The translations under genes and the position numbers were made by a program. A stretch of DNA of 64,000 nucleotides. Origin: JBCCCJ01 sp039029315. Lineage in GTDB: Bacteria; Bacteroidota; Bacteroidia; J057. The stretch is from assembly GCA_039029315.1 (NCBI GenBank), contig JBCCGK010000003.1, positions 1 through 64,000 of the forward strand. Reading direction: 5' to 3'. This document shows positions 43,191 to 51,719 of the stretch, piece after piece; position 1 is the stretch's first letter; every line of letters begins with the position of its first letter. The notes under the pieces were generated by a model that saw only the letters and a list, made by a program, of their open reading frames with translations, was not told where the DNA came from and did no database searches.

Positions 43191-46100
43191 ATGAATTACG
43201 AACGGATCAATAATTATACAGGCTGGGGAGTCTTCTTATTCACCCTGCTGGTCTACCTGTTGACAGTGGCACCCACTGCAAGCTTTTGGGATTGTGGGGA
43301 ATTCATTGCCTGCTCCTACGAACTGGAAGTGACTCATCCGCCTGGCGCTCCCTTGTTTTTGTTGCTGGGGCGAATTTTTTCCCTGTTCGCATTTGGCGAT
43401 CAAACCCTGGTTGCCTTCATGATCAACCTCATGAGCGTGCTTGCAAGCGCATTCACAGCATTGTTCACCTGCTGGACCACCACCATTCTCGCCAAAAAAG
43501 GACTCTCCCAAACCAGCCTGACAGAACGAGTTCGCATGGTCGCCATCATGGGATCTGGTGTTGTTGGAGGATTGACATGTGCCTTTGCAGATTCGATCTG
43601 GTTCAATGCAGTCGAAGCAGAAGTGTATGCGATGAGTTCGTTTTTTACAGCCATTGTGGTTTGGTTGATGTTCAAGTGGGAGGCACGTGCAGATGAGCCA
43701 GATCACCTGAGATGGATCATATTAATCGCCTACCTCATGGGATTATCGATTGGGGTTCATTTGCTCAATCTGCTGACGATTCCAGCACTGGCCATGATTT
43801 ATTTCTTCCGTAAATTCGATTATAGTCTGAAGGGATTTCTTGCTACGATGGGGATTTCGGTTGCCATTCTTGGCATCATCCAGTATGGCATCATCCAGCA
43901 ATTGTTCAGCATTGCCTGGGGATTTGAGAAGGTATTTACTGGGACAGTAACCAGAGCTGGAGCAGATCAGGGTGGCTTGGGTATGGGGATGGGAACAGGC
44001 TCAATGGTATTGGCACTTCTCATCGTATCAGTTCTGGTTGGATTACTCTGGTATAGTCATCAGCAGCGAAAGGTTGTTCTGAATACGTCTATTCTGGCTT
44101 TGACAGTCATCATGCTGGGATTTTCCTCTTATGCGCTCATCTTCATTCGATCCAATGTCGATCCCCCGATTGACATGAACAATCCTGAGAATATTCGGAC
44201 TTTTCTCTCCTACATGAAGCGGGAACAATATGGCGATCGTCCTTTGCTTAAAGGACCACTCTATCAAGCCCAGGTAGATCGGGACTCCAGAGGTTATCCT
44301 AAGACTGAGTTGGAAGGCATGAAATATACCCTGCTTGAAGGGGTAGAGAAATATGTTGAGGATACTGAGGATGTAGAGTATCTCTATAAAGATAAGGATC
44401 TGGTGTGGTTTCCTCGAATGTACGATCCTGGCAGGTACAATTCGGGCCCATTCGCCTACCGCACATTTGTAAAAAATAAAGGAAAGGATGCCAAGAGTCC
44501 TTATGATGATCGGCCAAGCAAGGCAGAGGATTGGCGCTTCTTCTTCGAATATCAACTCAACCATATGTACATCCGCTACTTTTTGTGGAATTTTGTTGGG
44601 AGAGAAAGCGATATTCAGGAAGCCAATTGGGAATCAGGACTGGAGATCGGGACCAATAGTCAGCTTCGCCATACCTATGACAAAGCCCACAACAAAGGCA
44701 AAAATCATTATTATTTCTTGCCACTTTTGTTGGGCATGTTTGGCCTGGTCTGGCAAATCACTAGTAGAAGAAAGGATGCTGCAGTGATTGGGATGTTGTT
44801 TTTCTTTACTGGAGTAGCCATCATCATCTATTTGAATCAGTACCCGCTTCAGCCACGAGAGCGTGACTATTCATATGCGGGGTCATTTCAGACCTTTGCT
44901 ATGTGGGTAGGGCTGGGAGTGGCTTTTTTGACTGAAATGTTGAGCCGTTACCTCAAGGACAAATCCGCCTGGATTGCAGCTGGAGTTGCCGTGTTGGCTC
45001 CCTTATTGATGCTGGGACAGAATTGGGATGACCACTCTCGCAAGGGGAGATATGTTGATATAGAATTTGCCAAAAATCTCCTGGATAGCTGTGCACCCAA
45101 TGCGATTCTCTTCTCCGGAGGGGACAATGATACCTTTCCCCTCTGGTATATACAGGAGGTAGAAGGCTATCGAACGGATGTGCGCGTAGTGAATCTGGAA
45201 TTGCTGATTTCGGACTGGTATATCGACCAGATGAAGCAGCCAAAGAATCAATCCGATGCACTTCCAATCAGCATGGAACATAAGAATTATGCTGGCGAGA
45301 AAGGGCTGGTGATTTACAACTATCCGTCCCGAACTATTCGGTTGCCAGCGAGGAAAGTGGACCTCCTCGCCAATGGCGTCATTACTGAAGAGGAAGCAAG
45401 CTTGCTGACAGGGGATGAGATGAGTTGGGAATTCAAAAGTCGAGGCAGCTCTCGCAATGCCTATATCCTCCGCAAGGATTCTGTGATGATCGATATTCTA
45501 CGAAATGTAGCTGAAGATGGATGGCAGCGACCTGTGTATTTTGGCAATACAATGCCCACATCCAATTTTGTCGGCTTGAAGGATTATTTTCGCCTGGAAG
45601 GCATGGCCTATCGCGTGGTGCCAATTAAGCGCTCTGACCGAACTCCCAATGATATTTACAATGGATGGATCGGGCAAGAGAGGATGGCTCACAATCTCAT
45701 GGAGCGATTTCGTTATGCTGGACTCAATGATCCATCTGTGAATTTTGACGAACACATCCGCAATGTCATTGTCGGGAATTATCGGAATGCTTTTCTTCGC
45801 TTGTCAAATAGCTATTCCGATCAAATTGTTGCTGCCAGAGAAAATATTCGCGAATTGCAAAGCATGGCCACTGCCCAGGTAGAAAAGGCAGATTCAATCC
45901 AATCTGAGATCAAGGAGCTAGAGACAATCACCCTTGCCAGACAGAACAAAATTCGGGAATTGATGACCTTTGTCCGGGAAACAATTCCGCTGGAGGCAGT
46001 GGCCAAACCGCTGGCATTGATTCTGACAGAATTGCAAATGCTCGATCGATCAGGACTCAATGATCTTGCGGATATAGAGCTCCAACATGCAGTGGAGCGA

Positions 46101-46295
46101 TCCTTGAATGACTTGGAGATTTATCACAAGAGCGGTCGCCAAATTGATCAACATGTGATGGAATTGCGGGTCTGTTTGATCGCCATTCAATATTATGCGC
46201 AAAATGGGATGCGGGATCAGGCAGAGGCACTCGCCGAACAAATTGAGCAAGTGGCTAATAGTGATTTTGGAAAACGACTGTTGGAAGGAAGATAA
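43191..46295 (+). CDS. DUF2723 membrane glycosyltransferase-like protein
   Basis: 1034 residues from ATG 43191. Signature block after the first membrane helix: TASFWDCGEFIACSYELEVTHPPGAPLF, the DUF2723 hallmark with the Asp-Glu pair expected for GT-C enzymes. About ten hydrophobic helices in 15-350 and 500-620, with a periplasmic part between; the second half (about 650-1034) is soluble. Members resemble protein O-mannosyltransferases and are thought to put sugars on secreted proteins. First gene of a cluster with rlmB 32 bases later. Confidence 0.85.
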   Translation: MNYERINNYTGWGVFLFTLLVYLLTVAPTASFWDCGEFIACSYELEVTHPPGAPLFLLLGRIFSLFAFGDQTLVAFMINLMSVLASAFTALFTCWTTTILAKKGLSQTSLTERVRMVAIMGSGVVGGLTCAFADSIWFNAVEAEVYAMSSFFTAIVVWLMFKWEARADEPDHLRWIILIAYLMGLSIGVHLLNLLTIPALAMIYFFRKFDYSLKGFLATMGISVAILGIIQYGIIQQLFSIAWGFEKVFTGTVTRAGADQGGLGMGMGTGSMVLALLIVSVLVGLLWYSHQQRKVVLNTSILALTVIMLGFSSYALIFIRSNVDPPIDMNNPENIRTFLSYMKREQYGDRPLLKGPLYQAQVDRDSRGYPKTELEGMKYTLLEGVEKYVEDTEDVEYLYKDKDLVWFPRMYDPGRYNSGPFAYRTFVKNKGKDAKSPYDDRPSKAEDWRFFFEYQLNHMYIRYFLWNFVGRESDIQEANWESGLEIGTNSQLRHTYDKAHNKGKNHYYFLPLLLGMFGLVWQITSRRKDAAVIGMLFFFTGVAIIIYLNQYPLQPRERDYSYAGSFQTFAMWVGLGVAFLTEMLSRYLKDKSAWIAAGVAVLAPLLMLGQNWDDHSRKGRYVDIEFAKNLLDSCAPNAILFSGGDNDTFPLWYIQEVEGYRTDVRVVNLELLISDWYIDQMKQPKNQSDALPISMEHKNYAGEKGLVIYNYPSRTIRLPARKVDLLANGVITEEEASLLTGDEMSWEFKSRGSSRNAYILRKDSVMIDILRNVAEDGWQRPVYFGNTMPTSNFVGLKDYFRLEGMAYRVVPIKRSDRTPNDIYNGWIGQERMAHNLMERFRYAGLNDPSVNFDEHIRNVIVGNYRNAFLRLSNSYSDQIVAARENIRELQSMATAQVEKADSIQSEIKELETITLARQNKIRELMTFVRETIPLEAVAKPLALILTELQMLDRSGLNDLADIELQHAVERSLNDLEIYHKSGRQIDQHVMELRVCLIAIQYYAQNGMRDQAEALAEQIEQVANSDFGKRLLEGR

Positions 46296-46327
46296 TGTGA
46301 CTATTCATCAAGCAAGAATAAGTTGAG

Positions 46328-47101
46328 ATGGGTAAACGAGACAAACCAATCGTATATGGGATTCATCCTGTGATAGAGGCCCTGGAGTCGGATCAATCGT
46401 TAGAAAAAATTCTTATTCGACATGGCAATACACATCCCAAAATCCGGGATATACAAGCCATGGCACGGGTTCGCAAAATCCCTGTACAACAAGTGCCTGA
46501 AGAAAAACTCCGTCGCTTGAGTCGAGAAGAACGCCACCAGGGGATCGTTGCCCAATATGCGGCTGTGGCTTATCAGTCTCTCGAATCGGTGATTTTGGCG
46601 TTGGAAAAGACCGCAGAGACCCCTTTGTTTGTATTGCTGGATGGGGTAACGGATGTTCGGAACTTTGGCGCGATCGCCCGAACGGCAGAATGTATGGGGG
46701 CCCATGCCTTGATTGTGCCATCTACAGGTTCCGCTCCTCTCAATGCAGATGCGCTGAAGACTTCTGCTGGAGCACTGAACCATTTGCCAGTATGTCGGGA
46801 GGCTCATTTGGTAGATAGCTTGCTATTGTTGCAAGCGTATGGTATCCGGACCGTTGGCTGCACTGAAAAAACCGCTCATTCGATCTTTGAGGAAACACTA
46901 ACAGGACCACTCTGTCTGGTGATGGGGTCAGAAAACAAAGGAATCTCCAATCCGCTGCTGAAGCGAGTAGATGCCCTGGTTGCTTTGCCTTTATTGGGAA
47001 AAATCTCCTCGCTCAATGTCTCGGTTGCAGCGGGAATGGCGATGATAGAGGTGGTTCGTCAAAGAGGGATATCTCCTGCTACAGAAGAAGAGACTGTTTA
47101 G
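46328..47101 (+). CDS. rlmB: 23S rRNA 2'-O-methyltransferase (TrmH/SpoU family)
   Basis: 257 residues. N-terminal substrate-binding part (VYGIHPVIEALES) and a C-terminal SPOUT trefoil-knot domain with the three family motifs: NFGAIARTAECMGAHALI (motif 1), LVMGSENKGISNPLL (motif 2) and ALPLLGKISSLNVSVAAGMAMIE (motif 3). RlmB methylates the ribose of G2251 in the peptidyl transferase centre. Cytoplasmic. The exact target (RlmB versus a paralogue such as TrmH) is inferred from the N-terminal domain. Confidence 0.9.
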   Translation: MGKRDKPIVYGIHPVIEALESDQSLEKILIRHGNTHPKIRDIQAMARVRKIPVQQVPEEKLRRLSREERHQGIVAQYAAVAYQSLESVILALEKTAETPLFVLLDGVTDVRNFGAIARTAECMGAHALIVPSTGSAPLNADALKTSAGALNHLPVCREAHLVDSLLLLQAYGIRTVGCTEKTAHSIFEETLTGPLCLVMGSENKGISNPLLKRVDALVALPLLGKISSLNVSVAAGMAMIEVVRQRGISPATEEETV

Positions 47102-47250
47102 GAATCTGTGCTTAGAAATTGTATAGATGATGCACACCTTTTTCCTGACTGACTCACGCCATTGGTGTCAATTCTTTTGCACCAAGCAACCAAAGGGAAG
47201 AGATTTCCTTCTACTTCAATGAACGCATGTCCTAACATTTTTTTTTGCCA

Positions 47251-48003
47251 GTGATCCTTGCCATTGATATCGGAAATACCCGAGCCAAGATTGGCGTATG
47301 TTCTTCTACAGAACTGGAAGAAGTTCTGGTAACAAATACGAACAATCTTGCTGATTTTCTGACGAATTTGCTTCAGGAAATGCCCCCGTCCCTGCGAATA
47401 CAGATTGCCTGGACAAGTGTCTCCCGAATTGCCGATCTTTCAGACCTAAAGATTTGGCAACGGTTTGAGAGACACCCTTATTTTTTGCCAATCAACCAAC
47501 AAACATCCTGGCCCATTGTCAATAAATATGCAAGTCCCGAAACATTGGGAACAGACAGGATCGTTGGCGTCATAGGAGCACGGGCCATACAGCCGGAGGG
47601 TCCGATATTGCTGATAGATGCCGGTACAGCTTTGACATTTGAACTGCTGGATAGAGACAACCATTATCTCGGAGGGGGGATCTCACCAGGTATTCAAATG
47701 CGCTTACGTTCTTTACATGAATTTACAGCCCGACTCCCATTGATCACGGCTACTCCTGCCGCACCTTTGGTTGGCAACACGACCGAATCCTGTATTCAGG
47801 CAGGGGTGGTCGGAGGAATTTTTGCAGAAGTAAAAGGCCTGATCCAGCAATACCGTAGCCACTTTGGAGAAGATTTATCCGTCTTTCTTACGGGAGGAGA
47901 CATGAGTTACTTTGAAAAGCTAGGGAAAAACATCAATTTTGCAGACCCAAATTTGATCCTTCGAGGTATTCACTTCATTCTGATGCAGCAATTAGCGCAA
48001 TGA
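47251..48003 (+). CDS. coaX: Type III pantothenate kinase
   Basis: 250 residues from GTG 47251; a TTG two codons upstream is the alternative, and no ATG lies nearby. CoaX phosphorylates pantothenate in the first step of coenzyme A synthesis. The ASKHA-fold motifs are present: LAIDIGNTRAKIG at the start, GTDRIVGVIGAR, LLIDAGTALTFELLD and GGGISPGIQMRLRSLHEFTARLP, with LTGGDM near the end. The stop codon overlaps the ATG of the porin gene (ATGA). Confidence 0.92.
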   Translation: MILAIDIGNTRAKIGVCSSTELEEVLVTNTNNLADFLTNLLQEMPPSLRIQIAWTSVSRIADLSDLKIWQRFERHPYFLPINQQTSWPIVNKYASPETLGTDRIVGVIGARAIQPEGPILLIDAGTALTFELLDRDNHYLGGGISPGIQMRLRSLHEFTARLPLITATPAAPLVGNTTESCIQAGVVGGIFAEVKGLIQQYRSHFGEDLSVFLTGGDMSYFEKLGKNINFADPNLILRGIHFILMQQLAQ

Positions 48004-49298
48004 ATAAAACAATAATTACAACATTCTGGCTTTCAGTGGGATTGATCTCTCTACTTCCCGCCCAGAACTTTACCCTGAATCCCTATTCGCGTTATGCGAT
48101 TGGAGATATATTCCAGACAACTACCACCCGAAACGCAGCGATGGGAGGGATTGGGATGGCAACAGACAATTATTTTTCCATCAATCGATCCAATCCTGCC
48201 AGTTATGCAGACCTTCTGTACACCACGATGGATGTATCTGCTTTTGGACAGTTCAATCGCATGGAATCGAAGAGTGCAGTGATCAGCCCCTTTAATGCAG
48301 GCTTTCATGATGCTGCCTTTGCCTTTCCTTCCAACAAAGGGCCAGCCTTTACCTTTGGCTTCGCTCCCTATAGCGCTGTTGGATATGAGGTGTCTACCCA
48401 GAAAGAAATACAGCTGGATACTACCTACATTGAGCGAAACAGATACAATGGAGGAGGAGGATTGAATCAGGCCTTTTTAGGGGTTGCCTTTCGGATGTTG
48501 AAGAGACGTCTTCGCCTTGGCGTGAATATGCAATATGTTTGGGGCAATACTGAATACAACTGGAGTTCAGAACTGTTTCAGTCCGACAGTGTGGCCTCTA
48601 CCCTACACAATCCTATTCGAGTCCAGGAGGTTGTCTTCGTCAATGGTGTGATCGGAACGGCTGGTGTCATGTATGTCGATACCTTGAATTCCGAGAAAAG
48701 GACCCTGATTCGTTTAGGAGGAACTGTCGAAAGCACCGTGGGAATGAAAGGTGATCGGGCCACTTTTTTTGACAATGGGACCATCGCTGACTCCCTCTCT
48801 ACTCTCGAAAGAAGTTCCATCACTCTGCCCCTGAAGGTTGGTGCTGGTGTGATGATCCACCGATTGGGCAAATGGTCCGCAGGAGCAGACTTTACCTTTC
48901 AGGATTGGGGAACCTTCTCTTATTTCTCTGACAATCCTGAGCTTGGTCCCGAAGTTCGATTTGGCATAGGGGCCGAAATTACGCCTGATTTCGAATCTCA
49001 AAATTATTTGAAGCGAATCAGTTATCGATTCGGTGGATATTGGAAACAGACCTATATCCAATTTGGTGGTACTCCTGTGAAGGATTTTGGGGTTTCGCTA
49101 GGATTCGGCGTGCCAGCTGGAGCCAAAGGCAATAGTCGGTTCAACCCGGGACGGGCTTCCTCCAAAATCAGTGTGAGTGCAGAACTTGGCCGACGTGGCG
49201 CATTCAATGAAGGACTTCCCCTGGAACAGTACTATGCTCGCCTTCGTCTGGGAATCGCCATCAATGACCGTTGGTTTATCCGTAGAGTTGTAGACTAG
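48000..49298 (+). CDS. FadL/OmpP1-like outer-membrane transport protein
   Basis: 432 residues. Signal peptide 1-21 (ends LLPAQ). FadL-like features: an N-terminal NPYSRYAIGD..RNAAMGGIGMATDNYFSINRSNPAS block, many amphipathic strands and an aromatic end region. Members let hydrophobic molecules cross the outer membrane. The gene overlaps coaX by 4 bases, an arrangement seen in other Bacteroidota, which suggests a conserved pair. Substrate unknown. Confidence 0.75.
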   Translation: MNKTIITTFWLSVGLISLLPAQNFTLNPYSRYAIGDIFQTTTTRNAAMGGIGMATDNYFSINRSNPASYADLLYTTMDVSAFGQFNRMESKSAVISPFNAGFHDAAFAFPSNKGPAFTFGFAPYSAVGYEVSTQKEIQLDTTYIERNRYNGGGGLNQAFLGVAFRMLKRRLRLGVNMQYVWGNTEYNWSSELFQSDSVASTLHNPIRVQEVVFVNGVIGTAGVMYVDTLNSEKRTLIRLGGTVESTVGMKGDRATFFDNGTIADSLSTLERSSITLPLKVGAGVMIHRLGKWSAGADFTFQDWGTFSYFSDNPELGPEVRFGIGAEITPDFESQNYLKRISYRFGGYWKQTYIQFGGTPVKDFGVSLGFGVPAGAKGNSRFNPGRASSKISVSAELGRRGAFNEGLPLEQYYARLRLGIAINDRWFIRRVVD

Positions 49299-49656
49299 TA
49301 GTAAGTACTAGAGCAAAATGAATCCGGTATTTGTCTTGAATCAATTCGCTGACAACCAATACCTTATTCCCCCTATGCCTCTATGCCTCATACCTTCACC
49401 ATTCTGCTTGACTACTTAAGTTTCTGATTATAAAGTCGCAAGATTTTTGTGCTCCTCCAACGTATTTTTGAGGAAGATAGCGAGCTGTCTGACGAAAAAA
49501 TAAGGCAGGTGGTGTGCAAAAAGCCTAGACCTGGATTGTCAAGAACTTAAGTCTTGAACCATTAGGTCCAAGCTTCCATACAAGTAGTTGGGATGAATCT
49601 CTCCATTTGGCGATTTGCAATCTCCTTGTCCAAATGAAGGAAGAAAGCCAGTCGGA
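49299..49656. other. 358-base intergenic region
   Basis: No believable ORF; it is between the convergent porin and pssA genes. It holds the imperfect hairpin at 49521-49574; otherwise nothing. Confidence 0.55.
49521..49574. repeat. Imperfect long hairpin
   Basis: Arms of about 24 bases: AAGCCTAGACCT...TCAAGA (49521-49544) against TCTTGA...AGGTCCAAGCTT (49552-49574). The outer and inner parts pair well and the middle six positions mostly do not. It resembles a decayed member of the same AGACC-type hairpin class as at 34603-34637. It may also serve both convergent genes as a terminator, but there is no T tract. Confidence 0.45.
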
Positions 49657-50391
49657 TCAATGAACTGACTCCAATCCTCTTTCTTGCAAAAAGGATAAGA
49701 GAAAGTAAATCAGAAAAATAAAGGGAATCGCCACATACTGAAGCAAAACAAGTAAAATCAGAGAGGAGATGACCAATAAGTATCGATACTTATTGCTCGC
49801 AAAATCATATGTTTTGAACTTCAGTGCGATCAGTCGAATATCTGCAATCAACAACCAACTAGACAAGAGCGTCAATCCAATCAGTACCCAACTGAATCCC
49901 AATCCTGCCGCGAGGAAGGAGTCGGGTTTGAATTCCAGGATGAGCCAAAAGGATAAAATCAAGGCAGTGTTGGCGGGAGTTGGAACTCCGTAGAACGCAT
50001 CGGACTGTCGTTCGTCGAGATTGAAACGCGCAAGCCTTATCGCACTATAGACAGAAATCAGAAATCCTATCAGGAACCAGGGACCGCCTGTTCCGTCAAA
50101 CCAGTCAGTCGGAATGAACTCTGCTCCCAAAGACTCTTGAATCAGACGCGCCATGACGAAGCCAGGTACGGCTCCGAATGTAATGTTATCGGCCAGAGAA
50201 TCCAGCTCCTTTCCGATGGGCGAACTCACCCCCAAGGCCCTGGCAACAAATCCATCCAGAAAATCCATCAATAATGCTAGTCCAATCGCGACCGTAGCGC
50301 CGATGATGTCATCTGTAAATACAAAGATAAGCGCCAGCATTCCACACAAGAGATTGGAGGCCGTAAACAGATTGGGAATGTGGGATTTCAT
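49657..50391 (-). CDS. pssA: CDP-diacylglycerol--serine O-phosphatidyltransferase
   Basis: 244 residues, the usual length for the Gram-positive/Bacteroidota-type enzyme. Makes phosphatidylserine from CDP-diacylglycerol and serine in the inner membrane. CDP-alcohol phosphatidyltransferase motif: MDFLDGFVARALGVSSPIGKELDSLADN (D-G-x2-A-R-x8-G-x3-D-x3-D) is complete. Seven or eight hydrophobic helices. TACCTTTG lies 26 bases before the ATG. No decarboxylase gene is adjacent. Confidence 0.93.
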   Translation of the reverse strand: MKSHIPNLFTASNLLCGMLALIFVFTDDIIGATVAIGLALLMDFLDGFVARALGVSSPIGKELDSLADNITFGAVPGFVMARLIQESLGAEFIPTDWFDGTGGPWFLIGFLISVYSAIRLARFNLDERQSDAFYGVPTPANTALILSFWLILEFKPDSFLAAGLGFSWVLIGLTLLSSWLLIADIRLIALKFKTYDFASNKYRYLLVISSLILLVLLQYVAIPFIFLIYFLLSFLQERGLESVH

Positions 50392-50417
50392 ATGTCTATG
50401 GGTTTCTATATAGGGAC

Positions 50418-50425
50418 CAAAGGTA
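50418..50425 (-). promoter_or_regulatory. -7 box TACCTTTG of pssA
   Basis: Exact TAnnTTTG on the minus strand, 26 bases before the ATG; located between nadD and pssA, so pssA can be transcribed alone. Confidence 0.55.
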
Positions 50426-50436
50426 GTACAAGAAGC

Positions 50437-51009
50437 TTATTTGAACAATGATCCCCCTTCCAGATAATCGTACACTGGTTCCGGTACCATAAATCGAACA
50501 GATTTTCCGGCCCTGATGGTTTGTCGAATATAAGTTGCAGAGATATTGAGCATCGGGGCCTGAAAAAAATGAATATGCGGATGGTCATCCAACTCACTTG
50601 GCTGTCCTCCTTCACGCGGATAGACATATATCTGATAATATTTTAGCAGGGCTTCCGCATTTTTCCATTTGTGGAGGTGCTGGAGATTGTCTTGCCCCAT
50701 GATGATCGAGAAGGTATAGGTCTCGTATACTTCCCGCAAATGTGTCAGAGTATCAATGGTGTAGGAAGGTTTGGGGAGAGAAAACTCTACATTGGAGGCG
50801 AGCATGCGCGGATGAGGTTCCACCGCCAACTCAGCCATACGGAGTCGATTATACTCAGAGATAAGGTTTTTTTTCTTCTTGAAGGGATTTTGAGGAGAGA
50901 CAACGAACCAGATATACTCCAAAGGTGTTTCATTCAAGGCGGTTTGCGCAAGAATCAAATGGCCTGTATGGATGGGATTGAAGGAACCAAAAAATAAGCC
51001 GATATTCAT
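50437..51009 (-). CDS. nadD: Nicotinate-nucleotide adenylyltransferase
   Basis: 190 residues from ATG 51009, the normal length; the longer frame is not conserved. NadD makes deamido-NAD from NaMN and ATP. Nucleotidyltransferase fold with GLFFGSFNPIHTGHL (GxFxPxHxGH motif, residues 4-18), WFVVSPQNPFKKKK, and the C-terminal ISATYIRQTIRAGKSV with the typical SxTxIR. Follows gmk by 28 bases on the same strand. Confidence 0.94.
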   Translation of the reverse strand: MNIGLFFGSFNPIHTGHLILAQTALNETPLEYIWFVVSPQNPFKKKKNLISEYNRLRMAELAVEPHPRMLASNVEFSLPKPSYTIDTLTHLREVYETYTFSIIMGQDNLQHLHKWKNAEALLKYYQIYVYPREGGQPSELDDHPHIHFFQAPMLNISATYIRQTIRAGKSVRFMVPEPVYDYLEGGSLFK

Positions 51010-51037
51010 GATTGTGAATGGATTAAGGAGAATAGAC

Positions 51038-51616
51038 TCAAGGAGTTCGAAGATAGGATTGGATGAGTGTTTGCATCTCATCGATCGCTACTTCCAGCAC
51101 ATCATTGACAATAACATGATCGAATTTTGAGGCAAACGCCAACTCTTTCTTGGCCTTGGAATATCGCTCATGAATGGCCGTTGAATCTTCCGAAGCGCGC
51201 GATTTCAGGCGTTCTAATAAGACTTCGGCATGAGGGGGTTGAATGAAAATAGACACTGCGCGTGAGCCGTATTCCTGTTTGATATTGACTCCCCCAACAA
51301 CATCCACATCGAATATGGGACATTTTCCTTGTGCAAGAATGTTGTCAACTTCTGTCCGCAATGTGCCATAGAATTTGCCTGGATAGACTTCTTCCCATTC
51401 CAAAAACTCTCCATTTTCCCGCCTCTGTTTGAAATCTTCCAGTTCCAGGAAGTGATAGTGGACACCATCCTGTTCATAACTCCTGGGGCCCCGTGTTGTC
51501 GCTGATATAGAGAAGGCAAAACAATCAAAGCGTTCCATCATGGCTTTGACAAGTGTTGTCTTCCCGGCACCACTGGGAGCAGAAATGATGAATATTTTGC
51601 TGTGAACCTGAACCAT
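51038..51616 (-). CDS. gmk: Guanylate kinase
   Basis: 192 residues from ATG 51616. Converts GMP to GDP with ATP. P-loop APSGAGKTTL (residues 12-21), the GMP-binding TTRGPRSYEQDGVHYHFL, and the lid with LLERLKSRASED. ATG 51616 is favoured because it gives the normal N-terminus and sits three bases after the TACTTTTG box. First gene of gmk-nadD. Confidence 0.95.
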   Translation of the reverse strand: MVQVHSKIFIISAPSGAGKTTLVKAMMERFDCFAFSISATTRGPRSYEQDGVHYHFLELEDFKQRRENGEFLEWEEVYPGKFYGTLRTEVDNILAQGKCPIFDVDVVGGVNIKQEYGSRAVSIFIQPPHAEVLLERLKSRASEDSTAIHERYSKAKKELAFASKFDHVIVNDVLEVAIDEMQTLIQSYLRTP

Positions 51617-51619
51617 GGA

Positions 51620-51627
51620 CAAAAGTA
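51620..51627 (-). promoter_or_regulatory. -7 box TACTTTTG of gmk
   Basis: Exact TAnnTTTG on the minus strand, three bases before the ATG. No good -33 element, and the message would be leaderless. Confidence 0.5.
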
Positions 51628-51719
51628 CGAACTTTTAATCAAAATGTTATTTTTTTCAAAAAATCGGAATTTATTTTCTTGAAACTATTCCTAACTTGTA
51701 TGCATTCTTTGCTCTTGAT

